Assembly (NCBI GenBank): GCA_017311185.1
Contig: JAESUZ010005168.1
Location: forward strand, 248,001 to 312,000
Length of the DNA: 64,000 nucleotides
Source: Proteles cristata cristata
Lineage: Eukaryota; Chordata; Mammalia; Carnivora; Hyaenidae
Reading direction: 5' to 3'
Shown here: one piece after another, positions 21,401-32,699 of the stretch
Layout of the letters: each line of letters opens with the position of its first letter
Position numbering within the stretch: position 1 is the stretch's first letter
The notes under the pieces: generated by a model
What the model was told of the DNA's origin: nothing
The model's input: only the letters and a program-made list of their open reading frames with translations
Database searches by the model: none
Translations under genes and position numbers: made by a program

Positions 21401-22920
21401 CAAGGGGAAGGATTTTAGCTGTGAAGTAGTGATTTCTCCAAATATTATGGGACCTAATAGTTAAGTGCGCCATCCAGGAAAGACAATGATAGAGATATAA
21501 TTAGCTGTCATTACATCATTGTAGGCAAGTTTACTACACTGCCTAGGAGTAAACACATTTCTGTTTTTCAGTATCTTTGAAACTCAGGTCCAGTCTGTGC
21601 GAGTCAATTGCTCAGGCAGGTCTTTAGAATGAGTGCTCATTTCCTAGGCCAAAAGGATCAGGCCCGGAGAGTTCATTTATCTGTGGTAATAAGCCTGACG
21701 GAACGAATCCAAAATGCTAACCGTGTATCCAAGGAGTACAGAATGGAAGGTGTCAGCGACCAAGCTGGTAGCAGTGATTGAAAACATACATATCAACGCG
21801 TTACCCCCGGAAAGAAACACACAGACCCCTTCCAAAAAGTCAATCTCAAGGCATGCACATGCAAACAAAGAGAAACCCAAGACTCACAGTTCATTTGAAT
21901 TCACAAGGGAAAATTTTCGGGATGAATGTTGCTTTGACGTTGTCTAACTGATGCAGAGGGAAACCAAACCTGTTTTTAATTGCAAAGCCAAATGGTTTAT
22001 GCATGGGCTCTGCCATGCTTGTGAGAACATGTTGCTTTCACAGCCCCCTCCTCCTCCGTGAGCGCGAGACGAGGCTTGCCAACTCTGTGTTTGAGTATAG
22101 TCACATTTAAAATGAGAAGCCTTGCAGGTATTTTTAAGGGGGGGGGTCAATCTGTCAGAGATGTCACTATAAGTGGATCTATCTGCCTATCTGTTACCAC
22201 TTGCTAATTATGGATTTGGGTGATAATTGTCATAAATCTTGCCACGGAACGTGCAGTAAAATGCTTGTTCTGGGGGTAGAGGGTGACGTGTGGAGAGGGA
22301 TACTGCTAGAATCTAAGGGCTCGTGATCGACAGATCACAAAGCCTGTGCTATCGAGTCATTTCACTGTTTAATATTCCAATGAATACACATATTGTTGCG
22401 TCTGCCAGGCTGCTCCAGGTAACATTGCTGGCATTCCATTATAGGAATGGTGAGCGCACACAGAATACAGTCCGGAGAGAAGTTTCTCTCCTTATGGCCA
22501 AAAAGGGCCTTCAGGAATATTCTGTCCTTATTAAAGCCATCCTAGAGAGGACTAGGAAAGAAAATAGAATATCTGACTAGCAAAAGAAGGAATTTTCCTG
22601 AATTTGTAAGAAGCAGACCACTCACTGCAAAGGTAGATCCTGGAACAGATTTTGAGACAGGTCTGAAATATTCGTTGTTCCAAAGATTACTTAAGGTAAG
22701 GATGACAAAAGTCAGAAAAGGAGGCCCAGAAAAGGAGGTTTATAAAGAAAAGTCTACTCTCTTCTGCAAAGACTTGGCAGTAACAGAAAGTAGAATCTAA
22801 AAATAGTTTTTGCTTCTGTGTCCAGTTCTTGAAGTCATTGCCACCAGCAGCTGCTGACTCATTAACTGCCACCATCACTTTATCTCCTTTCAATCTCGGC
22901 TTACTTTACCCTCATCAGCT
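18490..22920. other. Long stretch without recognisable gene or repeat
   Basis: Over 4.4 kb I can name no repeat family and no gene. There are AT-rich segments with homeodomain-like TTAATTGAGGGAATTG near 20450. Frames at 21677-21947 lie on opposite strands and are not convincing. An A-run is at about 19110. Confidence 0.5.
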
Positions 22921-22926
22921 GTCATC

Positions 22927-22953
22927 TGCGCGCGCGCGCACACACACACACGT
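22927..22953. repeat. (CG)n(CA)n alternating tract, Z-DNA-prone
   Basis: From TGCGCGCGCGCGCACA to CACACGT, 27 bases alternate strictly between purine and pyrimidine, with six CpGs in an otherwise CpG-poor region. A short imperfect CACACA continuation follows. Confidence 0.9.
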
Positions 22954-23930
22954 AGACACACACATAACCTGTGGCTTTAAATATTAATTTTATAGTTTGC
23001 AACATGAGTCCAGATGTTGAGTTTAAGAAGTCCACTCTGTCATTTGTGAAATAAATTGGTACCTTTTTCTGGTACTTTGTGAAAAACTATAAGTTTTCTG
23101 AGGGATGGTAACCTATTAATCTTCTGTTCTCAAAGTAGGTGCTCACTAAATATTGAGAAATAAAGGATTCTTCCTAAAAACGCCTTCCTAAACTTCCACT
23201 CTGGGAAGTGGAATTTTAAGAGAAAGTGAATCAGGGGGCCTTCTGGCCATCAGAGGACCAAGGGTATCTCTGGACATTGATGCTTACTACTCTTAATGTA
23301 CTTAAGCCAGCACCTCTTGGCCTGCTAGAGACCTAAAATAAAGGAATATAGTCCCTACTTATAAGTATCCTATGTTCAGATTCAGACCACAGAGTTTAAG
23401 TAATATACGTCAGATTTTTTATTGACATGTAAGTACATTTAACAGAATTCACTGGCTAAGGCTTAGTCGTGACCGGTTCATACAACTCCAGAGCCTAGAG
23501 CATTCGAGCCCAGAATTCAAAACAAAATGGTCTTGGGTTACTCACCCCTTTGCCCCCTGACTACTCTATGTACACAGATTGGTATGACCATGAATAAGAA
23601 CAGAGTCATGTGCATACCTTCCTTACATCTTCCCCTCAACCTTAGGGTGCCTTCTCTTTACTTACTGTCATAGAGTAGAGATATTTATTTCCTTCCTCTT
23701 TGTACGAGAAGCATGGTACAGAATCATAGTGCTTAACCTGTTGACTACCTCAGGGAACTGGTGCTTTATAGCCATCTCCGCTTTTTGGCAGCTCTTAACT
23801 AAACAGTCAGAGGATGGAACGCTGATGGAACACCTAATAATATAAACTTCTGGAAGATAGGAATAGTAATGATAAAATCAGTCATGTATTATGGATCTAC
23901 AAAATAGATGGCAAATATTATAGGGACAAC
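22954..23930. other. Unassigned non-coding sequence
   Basis: No gene or confident repeat. Confidence 0.5.
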
Positions 23931-23934
23931 GTGC

Positions 23935-24090
23935 GTAAATCACAACTATACTATCTGAGGATATTATTATCACATCTATTTAACAAAATGAGGAAACTGA
24001 GGCTCAGAAAATACTTGACTGGTGTGGCTGGAGGCCTGTGCCAGAAGCCAATCTGGGAACCAGACTCTGGTCTGGAAACCTCTATACTGT
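23935..24090 (-). mobile_element. MIR, antisense
   Basis: TATTATTATCACATCTATTT, AACAAAATGAGGAAACTGAG and GCTCAGAAAATACTTGACTG, then GCCAATCTGGGAACCAGACT follow the antisense MIR from the core to the tRNA-like head. Confidence 0.8.
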
Positions 24091-24094
24091 TGTT

Positions 24095-26220
24095 TATGCC
24101 TTCCATTTTCCTCTGAGACAGGAGGCGTGACAGACAGAGAGGGGCCGTGAGATGGAGAAAGGGGTTTGCTGGTGGCTGCTAGGGAGAATGTCTTGGGTAG
24201 AAGAAGATTATTTGCTCTATATTTAGTTCAGTGGGATAATGAGAAGACAAGAAAACAGTTTGCTCCTCTACAAGTAGGGACTAGGGAGAAAGGGTTTTAT
24301 TATGTATGTGGAGGAAGTGGATGAAGGGGGATGAGGAGGTGAACATTGGGAGCAGATGTAATTTGGTTTAACCATGTTTGTGAGTGACGACCATCTGTGT
24401 TTGAGGTCTGAACTTGATAAGATGAATGAATGGTGCAGGGTCCTTGTCTTCACCATTCAAGAACTACTTATCAGTCCAATGAGGAAGAAAAAATACAGAA
24501 GCTAAGCTAACATGGAATAGGAAGTGATCTAGCGAAGCTTACTGAGGACTCTGGGAATATAGAAGAAGGTGATTTAGTCTAGCAAAGGGAATGAGGTAAT
24601 AGATACGAGGGATCCGGTGGCTCCAAAGCAGTGGGGCTGTAACTGGTCTTGCCTCCCCAAATATTCTAGAGCTTTCCTAGGCTATGTGGTGACTCAGGAC
24701 ATATGGGGTGAGTTGAAACAAAAACGGGAGCCTCAGAAACACCCTTGCTCACATGCACATGGGACATGGCAACCAGGGTTGGCCACATCACTTGCAGACT
24801 CAGTGCAAAATAAAAATGTGGGCCCTTGCTCAAAGATCAGGAAAAAAAGTGCAATTAAAGGCTTAAAATATAAAGCCCTTTTTCTGCTCTTCCTCTCTCT
24901 CTCTTTCTCTGTCTCTCTATCTATGAGGTATGCTGCTTTTTGCAATTTAATGTCATTCTAGGTAAAGAAAACTGAAAAATGTAAACTATTAGCATGAGTT
25001 GCACCATTCGTCTTTATATTGTGGAATGCAAGTCTTTGATGCAGATACAAGAGCATTGAACTCGTATGCACAGAAATCACGCAACGCATATGTAGTTTAT
25101 TCTTATCACAACAGTGGAAATGCTGCACAAAACTCAGTTGTTTTTATTTCACTTCTCGATGCATGCACCTTCTAGCAATGCAGCATGCATACCTTGTGCT
25201 CCCCTTGAATCTCTATGAATTCCATACATCGAGGGTCATGGGGCATCACAAATGCTGTACATGAACGGGGCAAGAAGGCATAGAGGAACAATCTGGGTAG
25301 TTCCTCTGCTCACACATATTCTTCATTGTCTCATGGGATTCCACTTACCAAACATCTGTCCAAATATAAAATTCTTAAGAGTTGCAAGACAGTGGCAGCA
25401 AAGCATTAAATCAGGCATAGGGTATGGGCTGATTGCACAGGTTGCTAGCCCCAAAGCTGGCTTTGCTGTCAACATAATTTCATCTTAGACAACAAAGCAA
25501 GGTCAAAAGATCAACCAGGAATTCCCTGCTCTTTGACTCAGGCTGAGAGATCAACCATCCTTCATCTTGCAAAAGTCCAAACCAGGAACATAACCCGATT
25601 ATTCCAAAGGAAGGACAAATCATTGCCCCAAATTTATTAGCCATGAACTTGAACAGGAGGCCAACGGTAAGTGCACACATAGATCTGACCCTCTTGTCCA
25701 TCCCTAGGTTCTCTGCACCTGAGGCACACATTTTTCCTTATTGTTGGTCATAAAGTAAAGAAAGTTGTTTCTTTTCTGGGAGTTCAGAGGACACGGTAAA
25801 GACCCTCAGCAATGATGGAAAGAGATCAAGAAATATGTTACACTACTTCCCCTCCCCCCCAAAAAAACCAAACAAACAAACCTAAAACAACCTGCTTGTC
25901 TTTGATCTTCTTCCTGTGCTAGACTTCCATCTACCTGGGCAACTCTCCTGGGCAACTTTGGTTTAGTTTCTTCTTGGCCAATCCTTCTTAATTTCATGCC
26001 CAGTATACTGTGTGAGCATTAAAACTCTAATGTTCAAATCAAAGTTGAGAGTTGTTCTTAAAAAGCCCATATTTTTATAGATGTTGCTCACTGTCTTGTA
26101 ATGAATTTTTCCTAGAATGTTGATCATCCCAGTTTTATTTTTCACCAGCTTCATATCCTACATCTTGAGAAACAGCAGCGTCTGATCTTGTTAGTAATAA
26201 CATAATATTTAACAATATGA
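24095..26220. other. Mostly unassigned; two pieces of an unnamed old repeat
   Basis: GTGCAAAATAAAAATGTGGG at about 24805 and AGTTGCAAGACAGTGGCAGC, ATTGCACAGGTTGCTAGCCC at about 25380-25450 resemble a dispersed mammalian repeat that I have seen with 'gcagagcattaaacc ... tgcacaggtcgcacgcc'. I cannot name it with confidence. The rest shows no gene. Frames at 24617-24961 and 25252-25731 are not convincing. Confidence 0.35.
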
Positions 26221-26224
26221 TATT

Positions 26225-26355
26225 TAATTCTATTTTTTAAATATTTAATTAATATTTATTAAATGCTTATTAGGTACCAGGTGGAGTCCTAAGCATTTTA
26301 CATACGTCAGCTCATGTGATACAACCATTTCAAGAGGTTGGTATAATTGTTAAAA
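26225..26355 (-). mobile_element. MIR, antisense
   Basis: AATATTTATTAAATGCTTAT, TAGGTACCAGGTGGAGTCCT, AAGCATTTTACATACGTCAG and CAAGAGGTTGGTATAATTGT are the antisense MIR 3' half. Confidence 0.75.
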
Positions 26356-26359
26356 CTGT

Positions 26360-26489
26360 TTCCAGGGTCAGGGTTCTTCCGGCAGGGTGTGAATCCTGGT
26401 TTGGCCATGTATTAGCTGGGAGGCCATGCACAGCTCAACGTCTCTGTGCCTCATATGTTACACTAAATGAGATAATACTTAGAGTACTT
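26360..26489 (+). mobile_element. MIR, sense, partial
   Basis: GTGTGAATCCTGGTTTGGCC, TATTAGCTGGGAGGCCATGC and CAACGTCTCTGTGCCTCATA follow the sense MIR head and core. It abuts the antisense MIR to its left, giving a head-to-head arrangement. Confidence 0.6.
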
Positions 26490-26723
26490 AGATACTAGTC
26501 TTAGTGAGGGTGCATGGGTGACTCAGTTGGTTGAGCATCTGACCTTGGCTCAGGTCATGATCTCACGGTTTGTGGGTTTGAGCCCCTCATCGGGCTCTGT
26601 GCTGACAGCTCAGAACTTGGGGTTCTGTGTCTCCTTCTCTCTCTGCCCCTCCCCCATTCATGCTCTGTCTCTCAAAAATAAATACATGTTAAAAAATTTT
26701 TAAAAAAAGAATACTATGCTTAG
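26490..26723 (+). mobile_element. CAN-SINE, plus, with TSD
   Basis: The near-perfect duplication AGATACTAGTCTTAG / AGAATACTATGCTTAG is at 26490-26504 and 26708-26723. The body runs from GGTGCATGGGTGACTCAGTT through GACAGCTCAGAACTTGGGG to a TCTCAAAAATAAATACATG tail, without the insert variant. The minus-free frame MTQLVEHLTLAQVMI is a translated SINE head. Confidence 0.93.
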
Positions 26724-26809
26724 AATACTTAGAACAGTTAGAATATTATGCTTATTTATTAATTTTTTTTTTTTACTTCTTTTCCTTCAGAGAAGGCTTC
26801 CCTTTGAGC

Positions 26810-26985
26810 AGCTGCGTGCCTTTGGGACAGCTAATTGATCTCTCTGGGCCTGGTTTCCTCATCACTGAAATAGTGATGATGCGGTAATGTGGTGCAGATT
26901 AGTTGAGGTAATGCATGAGAAAGGTTCGGCACAGTGCTGCATGGGGAGTAAATTCTCATCGATTATGAGTATTATTAAGGAAGTC
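26810..26985 (+). mobile_element. MIR, sense
   Basis: GCTGCGTGCCTTTGGGACAG, ATTGATCTCTCTGGGCCTGG, TTTCCTCATCACTGAAATAG and GGCACAGTGCTGCATGGGG follow the MIR consensus order. Confidence 0.8.
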
Positions 26986-26998
26986 CTCCCTCATTCTG

Positions 26999-27240
26999 AC
27001 ACCTTCACTGATTCTTATTTTTCTTTCAGTTTCTTTGTTTATTTTGAGAGACAGAGAGAGTCAGTAGGGAAGAGCAGAGAGAGGGAGAGAGAGAATCCCA
27101 AGCAGGCCCTGCGCCGTCAGCACAGAGCCTGACACGGGGCTCGAACTCACGAACTGTGAGATCATAATCTAAGCTGAAATTAAGAGTCAGATGATTAAAC
27201 GGCTAAGCCAACCAGGCTTCCCACATCTTCACTGATTCTT
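26999..27240 (-). mobile_element. Older CAN-SINE, minus, with 18-bp TSD
   Basis: The duplication ACAYCTTCACTGATTCTT is at 26999-27016 and 27223-27240, with one mismatch. The body is of an older type (AATCCCAAGCAGGCCCTGCG, then AATTAAGAGTCAGATGATTA). The head is decayed (GGCTAAGCCAACCAGGCTTCCC). Confidence 0.93.
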
Positions 27241-27254
27241 GAAGAAATAATAAT

Positions 27255-27530
27255 GTTTCTTCTTGTTTCTATTGATATGTGATGGACAGTTAGCATTGTG
27301 TAAGTTTAAGGTGTACAACGTGTTGATTTAATACATACACATATTGCAATACAATCACCACCACGGTGTTAGCTAACACCTCTATCGCATCAAATTTCTT
27401 TTTTTGTGTGGTGAAAATAATTAGAACCTACTCTCTTAGCAACTCTGAAGTTTCTAATACAGTATTCTATTGCTGTGCTTGGTTCTTCAGAACTAATCTA
27501 CTAGTTGCAAGTTTGTACCCTTAATGTTTA
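27255..27530 (-). mobile_element. Old L1 3' UTR fragment, antisense
   Basis: TAAGTTTAAGGTGTACAACG, TGTTGATTTAATACATACAC, CAATACAATCACCACCACGG and AACCTACTCTCTTAGCAACT are the antisense 3' end of an old (L1M-type) element. The same tail type occurs at 30985 and 51380. Confidence 0.75.
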
Positions 27531-27694
27531 TTCTTTCATCTTCAAATATCAGTAATACTCTGCATGCAGGACTAGGCTTAACATTGTCTTCCTCCTTTCT
27601 ATTGAGACGCAAGCTCTGTTCAGTTTTTCCTTTCATTGTCTTCCTCCCCCCCCTCCACCTTCCGCCTACCATCAGTTCATCCCATTATGCATTA

Positions 27695-27913
27695 AAAAAC
27701 ATTTTTAAAAAAATTTATTTCTGAGAGAGGGAGAGAGACACAGCATGAACAGGGGAGGGTCAGAGAGAGAGGGAGACACAGAATCAGAAACAGGCTCCAG
27801 GCTCTGAGCTAGCTGTCAGCACATAGCCCAACACGAGGATTGAACCCATAACTGTGAGATCATGACCTGAGCCGAAGTCGGACGCTTAACGGACTGAGCC
27901 ACCAAGGTGCCCC
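27695..27913 (-). mobile_element. CAN-SINE, minus
   Basis: It opens AAAAAAATTTATTTCTGAGA and ends GACTGAGCCACCAAGGTGCCCC at 27913. It carries the GAGCTAGCTGTCAGC insert variant and the matching AGAAATAAA-type tail. Confidence 0.93.
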
Positions 27914-28229
27914 TCCACTTGCATTTTTATAACACATTCTCCTGGTACCTCCCACCACTCCAGTGCGCTGTTTTCTGTTTGGGTTCAAACAATGACATGA
28001 GTTTGCAATCAGTAAGTGCCTCTGAGCTTCGCGAGTGTGGCCAGCATTTCAAGAAAGCACCAGACAGGATGCAAAGGATGGAAATTGGATGCAGAAGAAG
28101 AAATTCAAAATATCAAAGTGCATGATGGATGGTTGGATGGTGATGATAGGTTTTAAGCTTCCTGCCTTTAACTGAGATTTCCTGCTCATTTGGGGATGCA
28201 TGAAATACAATGGTGACCACTCACATTGG

Positions 28230-30514
28230 TTTACCACCTCCTTCCTTCCTCATACCTGCTACTTCCTTCTCTTCTTCAAGTTAAGCCCTCTCTCCCTTCT
28301 ATAAAATGGGAAAAAAAGGAAGCCTTATTAGGTAATTTCTTGAATTATATTTTGAGATTGAAACTTTGTGTATTTAACCAAGGTCTAAGCCAAGGGTTAA
28401 GTCTCTAGAACACTGTTACTAATCAATAATTAATAAATAACTAATAATTAATAAGTTCAAAAATGCAACTATTTCCATTCTATTTGAGGCTACTTACTCA
28501 GTTTTCCTTGGAGTAAAATGGTAAAATAACACTTCATTGTGGAATGTGATTAAAATGAATTAGGTTAGGTCTATGAAGGAAATTAAATTCATGTGGACTA
28601 CGTAAAAGCTACTGTGAGTAAAACCATCACCATATTTTACAGCTTGAAACATAATTCTTCCTTCCAACAGACTAATGCACGGCTTTATTCCAGATCACTG
28701 GCTTTAATCACGGATCTCCTCTGGCTTCATCTTTGACTTGCCTCCTTGCCATCCCAAGGTCTCATGTGCCCAGACTTTGCCAGCAATGGACTTGTCGGTC
28801 ATCTGATTGAAATATAGAGATGAACTTTTTCCACATCTCACATTTATCTAATGAAGAAAATAAGTATCACGTTCATTACAAGTGAATATTTAGAATTGAC
28901 AAGCTGCTTCGTGAGACTGATATTTACAACTTTTATGGAAAACTTATATTCAAAATACATCAGCAGCTATAAAACATTTATGATGTGGCAGAGATCCCTG
29001 TTAGGAAGCAAAGGATCTTGGTGTAGGTACAGTTCAGCCAATATCCAATTACATGAGCTTGTGTTGACCAGTCTCTTTGCCTGTGAAATGGGAAGAATGA
29101 TATTGCCTCCAATAACTTTACTGGGACAGGATGGCAACCCAAGAACATAAAGTACATGCGTGTCGGGGGAAACTTTTGCAACTCACAAATGTGTAAGCCC
29201 GTGACAAGTATTATCGGGATCCCCACTATAATCTAAATAGAGCAAGCAAATGAAAACGAGTTGAATGTTCCTGAGATGGTTACTGCTGGATTCTTTCTTA
29301 ATGGTTCCTGTGAAGGGAGAGGCCTATAAGTGAATTCCCAAGTTATCTCAAACAAAATCTAACTTGCTCTTCTTTACATAATACAAATTCCATTTGGTTG
29401 TTAGTTTGTTCTTTCCAGAAGGGACATTTAATCTAATTGGCCATTTGAGAGTTAGGATTCTTCCCCAGAGAGCAGAGCAGACCTCTTCTTATCTCTAGAA
29501 CTCGAGTTTGCATAAAAATAGCTAGAGTCCAGCTGCCGGACGGCCTTTCTTGTACCCCCGAAGGACAGCCGTCTCCGTCTGAGTCCATCATCCAGCAGAA
29601 GGACCACCCTGGGGCATGGGGTGGACACTTGATACTCAGGAAATCTGTTGATATCCAAGACTTTGGAAACTTCAATCTCAAAGAGCCTTGCACGAGGACC
29701 AGAAGGATCTTAATGATGTTCTCGCTTAACTTTTTAAAAACATATTCTTATGAAAGGTATTGAAGACAGAGTGGGTAGTTATGTCAGCCATGAAAATGTA
29801 TAAAAATCATGTGGTTTTTAATCAAAGTGATTTTTTAAGTGGGTTTTAGGGCAGAAGAGAGGACAGGATTCACTGAATTCAACAAAATCAGTTCTGACAA
29901 GATAATTTTAGTTTATATGCACTGACCATGAATTTGGGGCAGATGACCTCCACACTCATCAACAGAAAGGTGAAATAAGTACAACTGGTCTATGAAAATG
30001 GACAATCTCTCCAGCCAGGAAAAACTGAGAAATTTAAGGGACAATGAATATAATTCATGATATTGAACGTGTCACTTCTTCCTGGGCTCCTTTCATCCTG
30101 CCTATGTGTGCAAAGCAATTTTATGAAGAACTCTGTCCCCAAAAACATTTCGCCTGAAATGGCTCAGTGAGGGAAGTATGGTAACTTTTACATTGTTGTC
30201 ATTATTGTGGTTGGCATTGTGCATCTAGATAGTGATTTGGGTTCTTAGACTTTCACTGCTGAGTCTGGTGATAGAAATGACTGCTGAGAAGGGGTGTGTG
30301 TGCCTGAATCATTAAGGAATTCAGTTGTTTGTTTTTTTTTTTCCGAAGTTACCACCCAAATAAAAGACACAAGGCTGTTCCATTGGGTCTTAAAGGTGAT
30401 CGTGACCTCTTTGGCTTAAAGCTTATATAACCAGCAGGCATCATCTGGTATAAAGATATATGGTATAATAATAATAATAATAATAATAATAATTTAATAG
30501 CTGAATATTGTTTT
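28230..30514. other. Unassigned non-coding sequence
   Basis: No gene is recognised. There is a short TAATAATTAATAA direct repeat at about 28427-28454. Overlapping minus-strand frames at 29433-29693 are in two phases of the same DNA and show no domain. The (TAA)n at 30464 is listed separately. Confidence 0.5.
30464..30494. repeat. (TAA)n microsatellite
   Basis: About ten ATA/TAA units. In the minus-strand frame it reads as a leucine run, which is spurious. Confidence 0.97.
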
Positions 30515-30700
30515 ATAGTCTTCTGTGCTTTCATATATATTATTTGATCTTCAAATAATGTGTTGATTGGTTAGGTAATAACTTTATTTTACAGTTGACA
30601 GATCAAGCTTAGAAAACTTGAATGACTTTCTGAATGTCAAAGAGCTAATATGTGGCAGATCTTACAATTTCAAATTCAGTGTTTTTCCTACCACTTTGCT
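30515..30700 (-). mobile_element. MIR, antisense
   Basis: TTATTTTACAGTTGACAGAT, CTTAGAAAACTTGAATGACT, CAAAGAGCTAATATGTGGCA follow the antisense MIR core. Confidence 0.7.
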
Positions 30701-30725
30701 GTTCTGACCTCTTGTGCCTTATCTT

Positions 30726-30951
30726 TGGGCCATTGTCTTTTTTTATGTTTATTTATTTTTGAGAGAGACACAGAGCGTGAGCAGGGAGGAGCAGAGAGAG
30801 AGACACAGAATTGGAAGCAGACTCCAGGCTCTGTGCTGTCAGCCCAGAGACCAATGCGGGTCTTGCACCCACAAACAGTGAGATCATGACCTGAGCCGAA
30901 GTCAGACGCTTAACCGACTGAGCCACCCAGGAGTCTCTGGGCCTTTGTCTT
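30726..30951 (-). mobile_element. CAN-SINE, minus, with 14-bp TSD
   Basis: The duplication TGGGCCWTTGTCTT is at 30726-30739 and 30938-30951. It has the TTTATTTATTTTTGAGAGAG tail and the CTGTGCTGTCAGCCCAGAG centre without the insert, and its head ends GACTGAGCCACCCAGGAGTCTC. Confidence 0.95.
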
Positions 30952-30984
30952 GATTGCGAATCCCCTGACCCTTCTCCTCCCCCC

Positions 30985-31845
30985 CAGTTGTATTGACATG
31001 CAGCAACAAGTTTAAGGTATACAGCATGATGGCTGGACTTGCCTAAATTGTGAATGATTACCGTGGTAAGTTTAGTTAGCATCCGTCATCTCATATAGAT
31101 CCAATACACAGAAAAAGAAAAGAAAAAAATTTTCTCCTTGTGATGAGGACTCATAGGATCTACTTTCTTAACAAGTTCGCCGTACGTCACCCAGCAGTGC
31201 TTGCTGTGGTCACCGTGCCCTACAGTCCGTCCCCAGGATGAGTTTATTTATCTTATAACTGGAAGTTTGTGCTTTTTGATCATCGTCTTCCAACTGCCCC
31301 TTCCCCTCAAACTCCTGCTTCCGGGAACCACACATCTGTTCTCTTTTTCTATGAGCTTGTTGTTGTTTTTTAGGTTCCATATATAAGTGAGGTCATACAG
31401 TACTATCTTTCTCTGTCTGACTTATTTCACTTGGCATGGTGTCTTCAAGGTCTATCCATGTTGTTGCAAATGGCAAGATTTCCGTTTTAGATAGCTGATG
31501 TATGTATGCACTGCAACGTTTTTATTCACCCAGCAATATACACAGGTTATTTCCATGACTTGCCTATTAATAAGTAATGCTGCTATACACATGGGCAGGA
31601 GAGGGCAGATAGTTTTTAGAGTTAGTCTTTTCTTTTTTTTGGGGGGGGGGGGTTAATTCCCAGAAGAAATTTCTAGATTGTAGGGTAGCTCTACTTTTGA
31701 TATTTTGAGAAACTTCGCACTGTTTTCTACACACAGTGGCTGACCCAATTTATATCCCCACCAACAGTGCACAAGGTTCCCTTTTCTCCATGTTGTCATA
31801 AATGTTCATTATCTCTTGTCTTTTTGATGGTGATTGATGGCCAGT
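30985..31845 (-). mobile_element. Old L1 ORF2 end and 3' UTR, antisense
   Basis: CAACAAGTTTAAGGTATACA, GATTACCGTGGTAAGTTTAG and CATCCGTCATCTCATATAGA are the 3' UTR. TATATAAGTGAGGTCATACA, TCCATGTTGTTGCAAATGGC and CCCACCAACAGTGCACAAGG are the ORF2 C-terminal region, all antisense. A poly(G) run of 12 (31641-31652) sits where the L1 has a T/G-rich spot. Confidence 0.88.
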
Positions 31846-32695
31846 TCTCATCTGAATCCCAAACTGGATTTCTAACATTATTCTCTTTTATCTCATCCTT
31901 TTCAGTCACCCACTCCATCAAACCCTCTCTCCCATCTCTTACTTTCCAGGCCCTACTACCAAACCTACTGAAATTGTCCTTAAAAAGAAAAAAATCCTAG
32001 TTGGTCCTGTTGATCACCTCATCTCTAAACATGGCTCGCAAACTTCTTTATTACCTTGAGTTTCCATTCAATCTATCTCATTCACCTGCCCCTTCCAATT
32101 ACTGAGCAAGGGAAGAAAATGCAGATTAGAACGGGTGGGCAGATATTGTAAGTGCAAATAGATGTCATGAGACAGAACGAGAAAGGGACGTTTTGGGCTA
32201 AAATGATTGTGGCACCAGCTGAGGCAGCTGGGACAAGGAAGACCAGTAGACCACGTGACGCAGACCAAACAGATGATGTCAGGGCATTGATTCGCAGAGA
32301 TTTCACTCGGGAACCAATATAGGCAGTAGTGGTAAGTGGTGGGGGTTATAACACTTCTTGGGGTACTATTATAGACTTGGGATTTTAATTCACATGTAAC
32401 ACACTTTCTTCAGTAGAAAGATAGGGCACTTGCCGAGCATTTATCTGTTTGCTGGTCCATTTGTTTTATGCCGAGTAATCCTATGCAGAGACGCTCTTTT
32501 GACTCCAGAACTCCAGATATATTTGTGGCAGTTCATCTGCAAACATATCCTTTATTACACATGCATCTTTCTTAAAAACATAATTTATCTTATGTTTTAA
32601 CTGTAAAAATTCCAAGTGATCCTAGGCCCCATAAGGCTCCTCGCCAGTTCTGTTCTCTTGGGCTGATGTTAAACCATTGACAAGCGCTGTCTGGG
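31846..32695. other. Unassigned non-coding sequence
   Basis: No gene or repeat can be named. Two phases of minus-strand frame at 32068-32306 overlap without any domain. Confidence 0.5.
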
Positions 32696-32699
32696 TGCC

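Noticed and set aside
31641..31652. Poly(G) run as a G-quadruplex or regulatory site
   Set aside because: A single G-run inside antisense L1 sequence, without the further G-runs needed for a normal intramolecular quadruplex.
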